Shown here: piece by piece, positions 8,325-18,600 of the stretch
How the letters are laid out: the number at the start of each line of letters is the position of its first letter
Position numbering within the stretch: position 1 is the first letter of the stretch
Assembly (NCBI GenBank): GCA_027037615.1
Contig: JALVZN010000074.1
Coordinates: 1 to 32,604, forward strand
From: Caldifarciminota bacterium
GTDB taxonomy: Bacteria; Hydrothermota; Hydrothermia; B15-G9
Length of the DNA stretch: 32,604 bases
Direction: 5' to 3'
Made by a program: the position numbers and the translations under genes
The notes under the pieces: model-generated
What the model saw: the letters and a program-made list of their open reading frames with translations, nothing else
The model's database searches: none
Told to the model about the DNA's origin: nothing

Positions 8325-8691
8325 CTTTCAGCTCCTCCAGAATTTTTATGACATCGTCTATCGACATGCCTGTCTCACTGGCCTCCTTCAGGAAATGCTC
8401 AACAAGCTCCCTCCTGAACGCCTTTTTGAGCGCATCGATGGCCTCGACATCTTCGGTTACAAATTTGCCCTGCCCCCTGAGCGTGAAAGTAACACCTTCA
8501 CGCTCAAGCTCCTGATACGCCCTTTGCACAGTGTTGGGATTAACCCTCAACATGACAGCCATCTCCCTGACCGACGGCAGCCTATCCCCGGGCTTCAATT
8601 CGCCCCTGACAATCGCCTTTTTGATCATCTCCATGATCTGCAGGTAAATCGGCCTGTTTTCATCAAATCTGTCATTCAGTATTAGTGTCAT
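8308..8691 (-). CDS. GntR-family transcriptional regulator, YtrA subfamily
   Basis: A 127-residue protein with an N-terminal winged helix: RPIYLQIMEMIKKAI, then GELKPGDRLPSVREMA, then RVNPNTVQRAYQELEREG and a wing RGQGKFVTED. It has only a short C-terminal helical tail, the layout of YtrA-type regulators. A GTG at 8730 is in frame but lies at the -35 of the promoter, so the ATG at 8691 is chosen; it falls at the expected transcription start, implying a leaderless message. It heads the five-gene operon down to 4521 and very likely represses it through the operator at 8683-8708. What signal releases it is unknown. Confidence 0.92.
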   Translation of the reverse strand: MTLILNDRFDENRPIYLQIMEMIKKAIVRGELKPGDRLPSVREMAVMLRVNPNTVQRAYQELEREGVTFTLRGQGKFVTEDVEAIDALKKAFRRELVEHFLKEASETGMSIDDVIKILEELKDEGIN

Positions 8692-8708
8692 AGCCAAATA
8701 ATACACTA
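8683..8708. promoter_or_regulatory. YtrA-like operator overlapping -10 and start codon
   Basis: Two perfect 6-bp arms, TAGTGT and ACACTA, are separated by 14 bases and cover the -10 box, start point and first codons of gntR. Bacillus subtilis YtrA is known (from memory) to bind AGTGTA-N13-TACACT, nearly the same half-sites and spacing. Binding here would block RNA polymerase, so autorepression is expected. Confidence 0.75.
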
Positions 8709-8726
8709 GAACTGGATGGGTGTCAA
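8698..8726 (-). promoter_or_regulatory. Sigma-70 promoter of the gntR-ABC-DUF4097 operon
   Basis: The -35 is a perfect TTGACA (8726-8721), then a 17-base spacer, then TATTAT (8703-8698). The expected start point is about 8691, the A of the gntR ATG. There is no ribosome-binding site before that ATG, in agreement with a leaderless transcript. Confidence 0.88.
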
Positions 8727-8758
8727 GCACAGGGGAAGGCCGATTTTGTTATGAGATG

Positions 8759-8781
8759 TAACTCTTTGATGTCCAGAGTTA
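8759..8781. other. Inverted repeat downstream of the DUF2079 gene
   Basis: Perfect 7-bp arms (TAACTCT / AGAGTTA) enclose a 9-base loop in the 81-base gap between the DUF2079 stop and the gntR promoter. It could be a transcription-stopping hairpin for the upstream gene, but no U-run follows, so the role is open. Confidence 0.35.
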
Positions 8782-8807
8782 TAAGACGGGCAGCATTGGG
8801 GCAGAGA

Positions 8808-10349
8808 TTAGCGGGAAATTTCGACCGAAGCCGTGTCCTGAGCCCGTTTTCTGCGCAAGATCAGGACGCCGAACGAATCGCTGACGGTTGTCCATTCATC
8901 TGAATTGATGAGCCGCCTCAAGAAAACCTGCCCTTCCTCCGTTGACATCGGCGTGTAGTCGTGCCATGTCGTGTCGATGATGATCAGTTGTGCGTCTCTC
9001 AAAGTCGGTATCTGATAGGTGTTACGGCGCAGCGCCAGATGCGGTGTGATGTGGTTTCCGGCAGCTACGGGCATATCGGACGGGATTGAGCCGAGCGTTC
9101 TGTCGAGGTAAGCCCTTTTTTGCTTGTTTGCTGCCAGTGGTGTAATGTAAGCCCCGTAAGGGAAGGTAAGTGAAGAATAAAATATACCAAGGAAGAGCCA
9201 TAAAAGTGGATCCTTCAGTTTTTTCAGTGCCTGTATGGAAATGTAAATTGAGATGGGCAGGATCACCGCCACATATTGGCCGTAGAGACTATAGTGCAAC
9301 CGCCTGCTATTCAATATGTGTTCCAAAAATGGAAATGCTATCATAACAAGCTTTTCTGGGACAAGGAGCGGCAGGAAGCCAAGAGAAAACAAGAACCTCA
9401 CAGTAACTCCAAGTTTCGCGAAGGATAGAAACGGCCCTTTGCCGTAGTTGGTGTTTATCTGAGTCATAAGCTTTCCGTACTGCGAGATAATGAGCACCGC
9501 TGTAAGGAAATAGGCGGCACCAATAACCGTAAGGAACAAGCCCATCCCCCTGTTCTTCCTGTCGAAAAGCACATAGTAAGCGCCTATTGAAGCGACTCCG
9601 ATGGCAACATCCTCTTTCGTCGTCATGGCCAGTAACAGAAGCAGAACCGCCCACACTTTTTGCTTTCTGTCGATCAACAGGAGGGCGAGCAGGAACAGCG
9701 GCGTGGCGATCGTCTCAGGGTGGAAATCAAAACCCGACATCCTGTGGAAGTAAAAGTTCACGCTCCAGAGCCACAAAAGCAACCATGAAGTGCGATCATC
9801 GATGCGATTGCGTTTGAGAAGGATGGCAATGATTACAGGTGTTGCGCCGAGCGCAACAGTCTGGGTGACCAACAGGACTTTCGGGCTGAGCCACAGGTGA
9901 TACAGATACGAAAGCGGGTATGCCATAGGCCAGAAATGCCCCGAAAAACCGTGCGTCCAGTTGAGACTGTCCCACACTTCGTGATATGCAAAAATGTTAT
10001 ACAGGATATTCGCCATTATCCCCAGGTCAAAACCTGTATTTATGAAGCTATCAAATTGATAAAATTTCAAAACGACAATTATGGATGTTAAAATTAAGGA
10101 AAAGAGAAAAACTCGTTTCAGACTGAATATGAGTGAGCGGCTGAAAAACCATATGGCGGAGGAAAAGGTCGTTACTAGAAAAGAGAAGTTTACGGTTCCC
10201 ACGCTTACACGGATTCCCAACACCTTGAAACTCCCACCATTTGTCGCTATGTGGGCCACTACGGACAAAGCAAAACTCGCGACGGAAATCGTTCCCAAAA
10301 TCAGTGCAAGCCTATCATGCCATTGATAACTGTGTGTTTTCCCTTTCAC
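8808..10349 (-). CDS. DUF2079 multi-spanning membrane protein (GT-C-like)
   Basis: This 513-residue protein has some ten or more hydrophobic segments. The DUF2079 hallmarks are present in order: FDLGIMANILYN (near 105-116), an HFWPMAYPLSYLYHL segment in the first large loop, FDFHPETIATPLF (near 207-219) and TTKEDVAIGV (near 242-251). It ends with a soluble C-terminal domain of about 90 residues (LAANKQKRAY onward). The acidic residues in the first extracytoplasmic loop are typical of GT-C-fold glycosyltransferases that use lipid-linked sugars; enzymatic activity is inferred from fold only. It starts with GTG; AAAGGA lies seven bases upstream. It stands alone, divergent from dcyD. Confidence 0.82.
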   Translation of the reverse strand: MKGKTHSYQWHDRLALILGTISVASFALSVVAHIATNGGSFKVLGIRVSVGTVNFSFLVTTFSSAIWFFSRSLIFSLKRVFLFSLILTSIIVVLKFYQFDSFINTGFDLGIMANILYNIFAYHEVWDSLNWTHGFSGHFWPMAYPLSYLYHLWLSPKVLLVTQTVALGATPVIIAILLKRNRIDDRTSWLLLWLWSVNFYFHRMSGFDFHPETIATPLFLLALLLIDRKQKVWAVLLLLLAMTTKEDVAIGVASIGAYYVLFDRKNRGMGLFLTVIGAAYFLTAVLIISQYGKLMTQINTNYGKGPFLSFAKLGVTVRFLFSLGFLPLLVPEKLVMIAFPFLEHILNSRRLHYSLYGQYVAVILPISIYISIQALKKLKDPLLWLFLGIFYSSLTFPYGAYITPLAANKQKRAYLDRTLGSIPSDMPVAAGNHITPHLALRRNTYQIPTLRDAQLIIIDTTWHDYTPMSTEEGQVFLRRLINSDEWTTVSDSFGVLILRRKRAQDTASVEISR

Positions 10350-10399
10350 GATTCAATCCTTTGCTTTATGTGTGTTATGGGGCAGAAAGCTGGTCAGGT

Positions 10400-10427
10400 A
10401 TTTTAAAGTCAATCGTCGATGTTACAA
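10400..10427 (-). promoter_or_regulatory. Possible promoter of the DUF2079 gene
   Basis: TTGTAA (10427-10422), 16 bases, TAAAAT (10405-10400) reads on the minus strand about 50-70 bases before the GTG start. The match is moderate. No convincing promoter for the divergent dcyD was seen in the same 184-base gap. Confidence 0.35.
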
Positions 10428-10533
10428 GTTTGGTGCCTTTCCGCCATACGATAGTTCCAATCGCCGTCCACAGGCCACACATAACGCTTTCTCTCAGCAT
10501 TAAAATAGACCCTGAACACCACAGGAGGCAGCT

Positions 10534-11511
10534 ATGAAAGAGCTAAAGTTCATCGAGGCGCTTCTGCCTCAGCCCACACCAATCCATAGGCTCGATGCCC
10601 TCGCATCGTATCTTGGGGCAAATGTTGAGCTTACGATAAAGCGGGATGATCTGACAGTCCTGCCATTCGGCGGCAACAAGACGAGAAAACTCGCTTACCT
10701 GCTGCACGATGCAGTTTCTCAGGGGGCTGAGATAGTGATGACAACCGGAGCGGTTCAATCCAACCATTGCAGGCAGACGGCGGCCGCCGCGCGCATGCTT
10801 GGCCTTAAACCGATACTCGTTCTCGGTGGTGAACGCCCGAAACGACCTTCGGGCAACTACTTCGTGGATCTCCTGATGGACGCTGAAATCCACTGGACGA
10901 CCATGGAGGCGAGGCTTGAGACACTCAACCGGCTGTATGAAGAGCTTAAATCCGCCGGCAGGAAACCGTACTTCATAACCTACGGAGGCTCAAATGCCCT
11001 CGGTGCCGCTGCCTACGCATTCGCCATGAAAGAACTCATTGAGACTCAGAACTTCCATCCTGATGTTATCGTATTCGCATCGTCGAGCGGCGGGACACAG
11101 GCGGGACTTGTCGCAGGAGCGCGGCTTTTTGGCTACAAGGGCAGGATCATAGGCATAAGCGTTGACGAGCCCGAGGAAAAGTTGAAAGAAAAGGTTGCGA
11201 GTCTGGCCACGCAGGTCACAGAGCTGTTGGACATCCGCACGGAAATAACCACGGATGAGATCGAGGTGATAGACACTTACGCAAAACCGGGCTACGGCGT
11301 GATGAGGGAGAAGGAGAAAAACGCCATCCTGACATGCGCACGAGTGCAGGGATGCATCGTCGATCCTGTTTACACAGGTCGAGCCATGGCTGCACTGATG
11401 GACATGCTCAAATCGGGCTACTTCAAGGATGGAACGAAGGTGTTGTTCTGGCACACAGGAGGCTCGCCTGCGATATTCGCCGACAGATACAGCTCTGCGA
11501 TTTTGAGCTGA
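10534..11511 (+). CDS. dcyD: D-cysteine desulfhydrase (PLP-dependent, ACC-deaminase family)
   Basis: This fold-type II PLP enzyme of 325 residues would convert D-cysteine to pyruvate, H2S and ammonia in the cytoplasm. The PLP lysine is Lys49 in GGNKTRKL, the substrate loop QSNH is at 75-78, and the phosphate-binding loop SSGGTQAG is near 190. Two positions separate this enzyme from ACC deaminase: deaminases have Glu in DPVYEG and Leu in HLGG, while desulfhydrases have Thr in both. Here they read DPVYTG (Thr281) and HTGG (Thr308), so desulfhydrase is favoured. AGGAGG lies six bases before the ATG. It is a single gene, convergent with the tRNA 10 bases downstream. Confidence 0.9.
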   Translation: MKELKFIEALLPQPTPIHRLDALASYLGANVELTIKRDDLTVLPFGGNKTRKLAYLLHDAVSQGAEIVMTTGAVQSNHCRQTAAAARMLGLKPILVLGGERPKRPSGNYFVDLLMDAEIHWTTMEARLETLNRLYEELKSAGRKPYFITYGGSNALGAAAYAFAMKELIETQNFHPDVIVFASSSGGTQAGLVAGARLFGYKGRIIGISVDEPEEKLKEKVASLATQVTELLDIRTEITTDEIEVIDTYAKPGYGVMREKEKNAILTCARVQGCIVDPVYTGRAMAALMDMLKSGYFKDGTKVLFWHTGGSPAIFADRYSSAILS

Positions 11512-11521
11512 ATAAAAAAGA

Positions 11522-11594
11522 TGCGCCGCGGGGGAGTCGAACCCTCAACCCTCGGATTAAGAATCCGATGCTCTGCCAGTTGAGCTAGCGGCGC
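11522..11594 (-). tRNA. tRNA-Lys (anticodon CTT)
   Basis: A full 73-base cloverleaf: acceptor stem GCGCCGC/GCGGCGC, D arm GCTC..GAGC, anticodon stem TCGGA/TCCGA with loop TTCTTAA (anticodon CTT), 5-base variable loop and T loop TTCGACT. The T stem GAGGG/CCCCC has one A-C mismatch at its second pair. CCA is not encoded; the discriminator A is followed by TC and a run of six T, which may end transcription. Confidence 0.95.
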
Positions 11595-11612
11595 ATCTAA
11601 TGTTGGGTCAAT

Positions 11613-11641
11613 ATTGTAATTGCAGCCATCTGGACGGTCAA
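11613..11641 (-). promoter_or_regulatory. Promoter of tRNA-Lys
   Basis: TTGACC (11641-11636), 17-base spacer, TACAAT (11618-11613), placing the start about 12 bases before the tRNA 5' end. The remaining 229 bases to 11870 hold nothing recognisable; short open frames there are unsupported. Confidence 0.75.
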
Positions 11642-11870
11642 GCTCAATTTGGCTATTTGTGCGACACCTCGAACTGACGAGCTGCCGATCTCTCGCCCAT
11701 CACCTCACGGATATCCCCTTTCAAATCGTCGGTCAACGGTTATTGCCCTCAAATCGCAGTGTAGCAAAGACATGCGTCCACATCCTGCCGATCCATCGTC
11801 CCCAACCAATCAGTTTAAGGATAGGGACACGAAACGCATGCCGTTGTCTCCAAACTGTAAGCAGCTCAGA

Positions 11871-12476
11871 TCACAATCTCAGGCCAAGCCCGAGAAGCAC
11901 CTGCGGGTCAATTTCGTTGAAAGGCGCCTCATTCCTGAGCAGTATGTTCTCTGCTCCTCCCATTAAGTGCAGATTTTCGCTGATGGACATTAAGCTGAAC
12001 TTGATGAAGAAGGCAAGAGCAACGCTGGTTAAACCGGCGGTCGTCTCAGCTTCATACGGTCCTATAAAGCGGTAACGAGGTGAAAAACGGAACACATCAA
12101 AACCCATGAGGAGATCATCCGTGCCCATGCCAATACGCAAAATTTTCGTAATCCTATAATCGGTGTAAGGCAGGAAATTCTGGGGCTCAGCAAAGTAGTA
12201 AATCCCTCGAATGAAGTCCAGCCTCAAGCCGACACCGTATCTGTGGGGAATTGAATACCAATCGGACTGCGTCAGAGGAAAGGTCGCATATTCGATATCT
12301 CCGATCACCTCAAAAGACCTGCTGCCAATCGCCACGCTAAACTCTGCGGGATACGAGTTTATGGGTTCACGGTTGAAAAGATCCCTCACTGAGACCTTCA
12401 CAACCCCTTCCACATTAAAAATGCCATGTAAATCGCTCACAAGGGCTAAAAGCAACACGAAAATGACACGCCTCAT
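11871..12476 (-). CDS. Secreted outer-membrane-type beta protein of unknown function
   Basis: This 201-residue protein has a clear signal peptide (MRRVIFVLLLALVSDLHG) and a mature region of alternating amphipathic strands rich in Tyr, Phe and Gly. It ends VLLGLGLRL, a C-terminal strand pattern seen in small outer-membrane barrels. No family is recognised. GGAGGTG lies before the ATG and a sigma-70 promoter is upstream, so it is transcribed on its own and not with the giant gene behind it. Confidence 0.75.
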   Translation of the reverse strand: MRRVIFVLLLALVSDLHGIFNVEGVVKVSVRDLFNREPINSYPAEFSVAIGSRSFEVIGDIEYATFPLTQSDWYSIPHRYGVGLRLDFIRGIYYFAEPQNFLPYTDYRITKILRIGMGTDDLLMGFDVFRFSPRYRFIGPYEAETTAGLTSVALAFFIKFSLMSISENLHLMGGAENILLRNEAPFNEIDPQVLLGLGLRL

Positions 12477-12509
12477 AATGCACCTCCTTTCCTCACAGTT
12501 TCAGCTGAA

Positions 12510-12538
12510 ATGTTAAATTTCGGCCTAAAGTCTGTCAA
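12510..12538 (-). promoter_or_regulatory. Sigma-70 promoter of the 201-residue outer-membrane-type gene
   Basis: Perfect TTGACA (12538-12533), 17 bases, TAACAT (12515-12510); predicted start near 12503 gives a leader of about 27 bases containing GGAGGTG. Confidence 0.75.
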
Positions 12539-12617
12539 TGCAATGAGAATTGAGACGATTTAACTGGCAGGTGTTGCAGAAGGGGCAGGGCGCGGCCGGC
12601 CCCACCCTCATTTGGTT

Positions 12618-15600
12618 TCACCGTGAGATAATAACCTTGGTGTTCGCCTTTCCGAACGGCGTCGATACCATGATGAAATACACGCCGCTCCGAAGTTCAG
12701 CTCTCAGGTTCACATCGTGATAGCCAGCCTCTAAGTTCCTCGTTGTCTGCCAGATGCGCCTTCCGGCGATGTCATAGATTGCGAATTTCGCATCACATGT
12801 TGACGGAATGGCCAGCTTCAGACCGATGACGCTGCCCCTGACAGGGTTCTGCGCCACTCCAAGCAGCTCAAACTCGGACGGAATTTGACCTCGCGCCTCC
12901 TCGATCAGCGTTGCAGTGAAGCCCACTGTGTCGCTCGTTGTAACATTCGCAGGTTCAGCGTTGTCCGCAGCCCTCACGAAATAGCTCACAGTGTAGTTTG
13001 CGGAGTCGCCAAGCGCAGGGATTTCGCCGCTCCACACTCCACCGCTCAGGCTCATAGCAACCGAATCGAACGGCGAACCATCAACCGACCAGAACAGCCA
13101 TGCCGAACCGACACCGCTCAGGTTATCCGAAATCCACGCATCAACATCGAACGGCCCGAAGAACCAACTCGTGTCGCTCAAAACGGTCATGGAATCAACC
13201 GACGGCGGCGTTATATCCACACCGAACGAATCGATCGGCGACCATTCGGATGCGTTCCCGGCCTCGTCGAACGCCATGACATGCCACTCGTATCGCCCTT
13301 CGCTCAGCTCGACCGCCATCGCATTCGTGTCAACCGTGTCAATGAGCACCGTTGAGCCACCTGAAAGTATCTCAACGACATAGTAAACCGGTGTCGGTTT
13401 GGCCCCTAACTCGAACTCCCTCCCGACAGAGAGGACACCTGCTCCGCTTCCATGCGAGATGCCCGGCTTCCTGCCGAGAGCCGAGACGGCCATCCTGCCG
13501 TAGAATTTGCCTTTGTTGTTCAGGGTTACCGAGCTCCACTGAAGCTGGAGAGCCGTGTCGCTCAGCCAGATTCCGCCTACGGGCGCGACCAACGCCGGCA
13601 CAGAAGGCGCATGCGCGTCAACAACAAACATGCCTGCCTCACTGAAATCACCTTCAAGTCCGTCGGATGTAACCGCTTTCACTCTCCACCAATAAACCGT
13701 GTCTGCAAGCGGTTGTTCGAGCGTGTAACTCGTATCGCTTATGTTGCTGATTTCGATTAGGTTCGAGGTGAATGCAGAATCCAAAGCTATCTGGAGCACG
13801 AATGTGCCGTCGAATCCGCTATCGATCGACCACACGAATGTCGGCATGGAGTCGGTTACAAACACGGAGTTAATCGGTGAAATCAGCTCAGGCGCAGGCG
13901 GCCTCAATCCGAAGCTGACGGGAACCTCCACCATCGGATTTGCACTGTCGTTGCTCTCAATCTCAAGCGTCGCAAGGTGATAGCCGAAGCTCAGACCCGC
14001 AGAACTCATCGCAATCTCCACCATCGTCGAGTCATTTTCGGGGACGGTGTCGCAGGCAATCGAGATATAGAGCCATCCGGTATCGGGTTTCGCACCGTCC
14101 AGAAGAGCATCAAGATGCGACTTCTCACTGTAATCCACAGCGATGTTGAAGATCAGGTCAGCGCTTCCGGTGTTCTGCACGATGAGCGTCTCGGAAACGG
14201 TAACAGCGGAATCCACAACAACATCAAACTGTTCAGGCAAAGCGACAATCTCAGGCGTGTTCACGAAAACGCGGGTCATCGCCGAATTGTTCGACTCGTC
14301 GGACTCAGGGATGGAGTCGTTCGGGTCGGCATAGACCATAAGTCTCGCTGTGCCAGTGAAATCGTCGGGTATAATCCAGTCAAACTGCGCCTCAGCGCTA
14401 TCGCCGGCCTCAACAACGGGCAGGACAACGCCGTCGATGAGGCTCGTGTCGCCATCCACGAGATACAGGCGGACAAAGGCGGCCAGAGCATTGGCCAGAC
14501 CGTTGTTTCTGACCCATGCGGTTATTGTGATCGTGTCGCCGCTATGCGGATGGTCGTCGGAAACCTCAATTTCATCAGGACTTATCGTAAGATCAGGGCG
14601 ACCATGCACGAAAATTGAAGCGGAAAGCCTGTTGTTGAACTCGTTGCGTTCCATGACCGAATCGTCGATGTCAACGACTACAAAGACCTCATGCTGACCC
14701 GGCGTCGGACTCCACGGGATGGAGACGGTATCTTCGGAAAATGCTGACATCGAATCCAGCACAACGCTGTCAATCAGCTCGCCGCCGAGCATCGGATCGC
14801 CGTCGTAGAAAGCCATTGTGAATGCTCCAGCGGAAACACCACCATCGTTCGCCACAACTGCAATAAGTCCCACCGTATCGAAGCCAGTGGTGTCAAAATC
14901 GATCTCGTTCACCATGAGGTCAGGCAGAACTTTAAGCCTTGCAAATGCCATGTTGTTGCTCTCATCCGGTTCAAGCTGCTCATCGTCAGGGTCGATAACC
15001 ACGAAAATCCGATGTTCGCCGTAGGTGGCCGCAAGTCTGGTCTCAGCTTCGAGATAACCGTCAGGCGCTATGCTACCAAGCCTCACAGTATCCAGCAGAA
15101 CCGATGCGGAATCGTTAGGGTTACCCTCATAAAACGCCACAAGCACCGAATCGGACGCAACAGGCCCGATATTGTGCACCGCAACCGTAACGATAACCGT
15201 ATCGCCCACAAGCGGATTTGGATTGTCAAACGAGATGTCGGCAGAATCCACAGCCAGATCCGCGACCGCATAGCAGTCGATGGATGCGATGTTGTTCGAC
15301 TCGCTCAGCTCATTCTCGACATCCTCAGGGTCAACAACGACATAAATTCGGTTGATCCCTTCCTGAACGACCCACTGAACCGTCAGCGTTTCAGCGCTGT
15401 CAGGGCCGAGCGCTATCCTGAACTCAGGCTCGATCAACATGCCACCGGAGTCGGGATGCCCGTAAGTAAACCGCACGGTTACCGTGTCCGAAGCCACATC
15501 ACCGCCGTTCCACACCACCGCGCCGACCGTTACGGTATCGCCGGGCGATGCAAATCTCTCCGAAACTGTCATGCTCGAACTGGAGACAACGAGGTCAGGC

Positions 15601-18600
15601 AGGATCGGATGTGCACCCATGTTCAAATCGCCCAGCGACATGTCGGATTTGATACCCTTGCCAGCGAAGAACAACCCGTCGGCGAAATACATGCCGTCCT
15701 CAGCCATGCTCGGCTGTGAGCCGCTCCAGTTCCATTTCGACCAGATGTAAAGCGCATTGTTGTTGGCATCGATGGCCATCGTCGCAAGCCAATCCGTGAG
15801 CGAATCGTCGGTCAACGCTCTCGGCTGTATCCATCCGCTTCCACTGCGCAGGTCTTTCATCGTGTAGAACAGATCGCCGTCGTAGCCCTGATAGCCGCGC
15901 CAGAACACCATCACAATGCCCTGATTCGTAACCTGCACGATCGGTTGATATGCGAACTGCGGCGTCTCGTAAATCAGCTCAGGCGTGCTCCAATCGCCTG
16001 TCGTGTCCATCATCGAGAAGTAAAGCCTGTCGATGGTGCTGTCCTTCGCCGTCCACACCACAATCGCGCGACCGAGCGAATCGAAGACCACCGATGCGTT
16101 CTGCTCGGCCTCCTGTGCGGTCGAGGTCAGCATCTCAGCCGAACTCCACGAATGGCCGTCCCAGATGGCATATTTGAGGTCGGTGTCGAATGTCGTTGTA
16201 AAATCGCCGTCGCCATCGTAGAGCCACACCGCAATCGCAGTCCCATCAGGCGAATATGCGACTTTGACCATGCAATCGGCACCGTTATCGACATCGGTGC
16301 CCGGAATCGGCGCTGGCTCACTCCAATGAGTGCCGTCCCAGTAGGTGTAATAGACCGCCCAGCTCCGCCTATCCGAAATGGAATCGCTCAAAATCTTGTT
16401 CCATGCGACGAGCACCTGTCCCTGAGGGCCGACCGCGACGGATGCAAGCCCATCGGGCAGGCTGTCGCTGATGAGCGGCTGGACATCGCTCCACTCGCCC
16501 GTCGTGTGATTCCAAACCGAATAGTAGATGTCCTGAGTTCTGAAGATTGCATTGAGGTCTTTGACATAGCCCGGTGCGGTGTTGGCGCTCCACACAGCTA
16601 TCGCATCGCCGTTTGGCATGAACGCAACCACAGGGTCAAGTTCAAACCTGTCGTTTGAACCGCTCTCGATGGGCTGCGCAGTGCCCCACGATGTGCCATC
16701 CCACACGGCGTAATAGACATCCGGATCCGCACGGCCCGGCGTCGGGTCGTTGTCGTGTATCCAGACGACCATGGCATGTCCGCTGTCGTCGGTCGCCATG
16801 TATGGGTTTGGCAGGATGTCGGGCAGGTTGAGTGAATCAAGCCGTGCAAGGAGAATTGGCATCCTCTCAGCAAGTATCCGTTCGCCCTCGGTTCCGAAAG
16901 CCCACGGCCCAAGCGTATCCTGATAAAGCGTTCCTGAAATCCAGCCCCATCCGAGCGAACCTACGAGTTCAAACGGGACCACAAATGCGCCTGATAGGTG
17001 GAAACCCGGCGGCGGATAGAGCAATCTGGACTCAATGTCGGCGGTAGGATGTGCGACCATGGCGACACTTGCCACTCCGAATGCAACCTCGACTTTCGCC
17101 GATAGGTCAACGAGTATCTCCACTGCAGGGTCGATGAAGAGGCTATCGAATGTGAAGGATGAGTTTATGAACGCACCAACATCGTCTATCCTTGGCCTGA
17201 CTTCACCGCCAAAATCGACTCCTACTGTTACAGGGATACCGTGAACCAGAACATTCAGATCCTGATGGACTTCTGGCAGGACGAACGGGTCGAACTCGAA
17301 CGGCTGGTTCATGTGGAACTCTATCTGATCAAACTCAAGCGACCACGGGTCAAGATAGCCTGTAACAACGACATAGTGCTCTCTGCCAAGCTCTTCGAGT
17401 ATCTCATAGATGTTGCCGCTGAATATCTCGTTGCCCAAAATCACGATATCGCCGCCGAAATCCGGGTTGAACGGGATCGGGTCGCCGCCTCGCTCAAGCG
17501 GAACGCTGGCATTCAGTAACGCACCGGCCGCAATCCTCGTCTCAAGTCTGCCCAAAAGAAGGACATCGGACGGAATGAAATAATCGCCGTTTAAATCTAT
17601 AGGGAAATACTGCTCGCCGGTCCTGTAAACGCCTGCATCGTAATCGAAATAGAAATCACAGCCGAAATCCTGCATGTAAACCTGAAGCCAGTGCGGCATC
17701 GGAGCCGTGTTCACGGTGTAAGTAACGGGTTCGGAGGGCGTTCCGCTGAGGTCATAGGCAACGACTTTGAGCGGCACGACATGCGGAAGCTGCCCAACAT
17801 CGTATTCCACGCTCCAGCCGTCCGACGGGTCGTCATCGACAAGTGTATCGTCCTCAAAGATGAACATCACTCTCGCAACATCGTTCGCACTGTCAGGGTC
17901 CGTTACCTGAGCGGTAAATCGGTTGATAAGCTCGACGCCTGAGATGTAGCGGCCGAAGATGTCCTCGTCCGGATCGCCATCGTATTCTGCGACGACAGCC
18001 TGAACTATCGGTCCGCGCTCACGGAATGTCTCCGAGATGATGTTGTTCTCCTCGTTCGTCTCAGGGATGATGTTGTCAGGGTCAACCGAGACATAGAGCG
18101 TGTAAGACGGAAACTGAGGCGTCCAGAATGTCGAGACCGTCGTCGATTGGCCGGGATCGAGTTCATCGATGACGCTGTCGGCGATGGTGAGGAGCTCGCC
18201 TGTGCCTGCCGTGAGGTCCTCCACCATGAACCTGACGGGTATATTCCGCGCCGTATCGCCATGATTGGCGACAGTCGCCGTAATCAGAAGCCCATCGTTC
18301 TGATGCTCGACAACGAGGTCAGTGGGCGTGAGGTCGGAGGAGTATCTCACCTGACGATACAGCATCTGGATCTCCTCATCCGTCAGCGGACGGTTGTAAA
18401 CCCTGATCTCGTCAAGAAGACCGTTGAAAAGTTCGTCAATACTCCAACTGCTTAGAGCTATGTAGTTATTTGTACGCGTGATCGGGCGAGGAATGTTCGT
18501 GATGTCACTGGGCTCCCCATCAACATTGAAGGTGGGCATTCTCTCGCCGTTTATAAAGATGTCAACATGAAGGAACCCATCGTCCCCCGGCGTTCCCCTT

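Noticed and set aside
8689-8730. GTG start at 8730 for gntR
   Set aside because: It lies at the -35 of the promoter and upstream of the predicted transcription start; the ATG at 8691 fits the family's usual N-terminus.
11620-12075. Plus-strand open frames after the tRNA
   Set aside because: They run antisense to the signal-peptide gene, lack ribosome sites and show no recognisable domain.
12540-12560. GTCTCA half-site before the 201-residue gene
   Set aside because: Only a half-match with no palindrome and no sigma-54 promoter; the gene has a good sigma-70 promoter.
12565-12577. Sigma-54-like TGGCA..TTGC on the plus strand
   Set aside because: Gap is four bases instead of six and no gene follows on that strand.
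12590-12617. GC-rich hairpin as terminator of the giant gene
   Set aside because: GGGGC/GCCCC can pair but no proper U-run follows; too weak to annotate.
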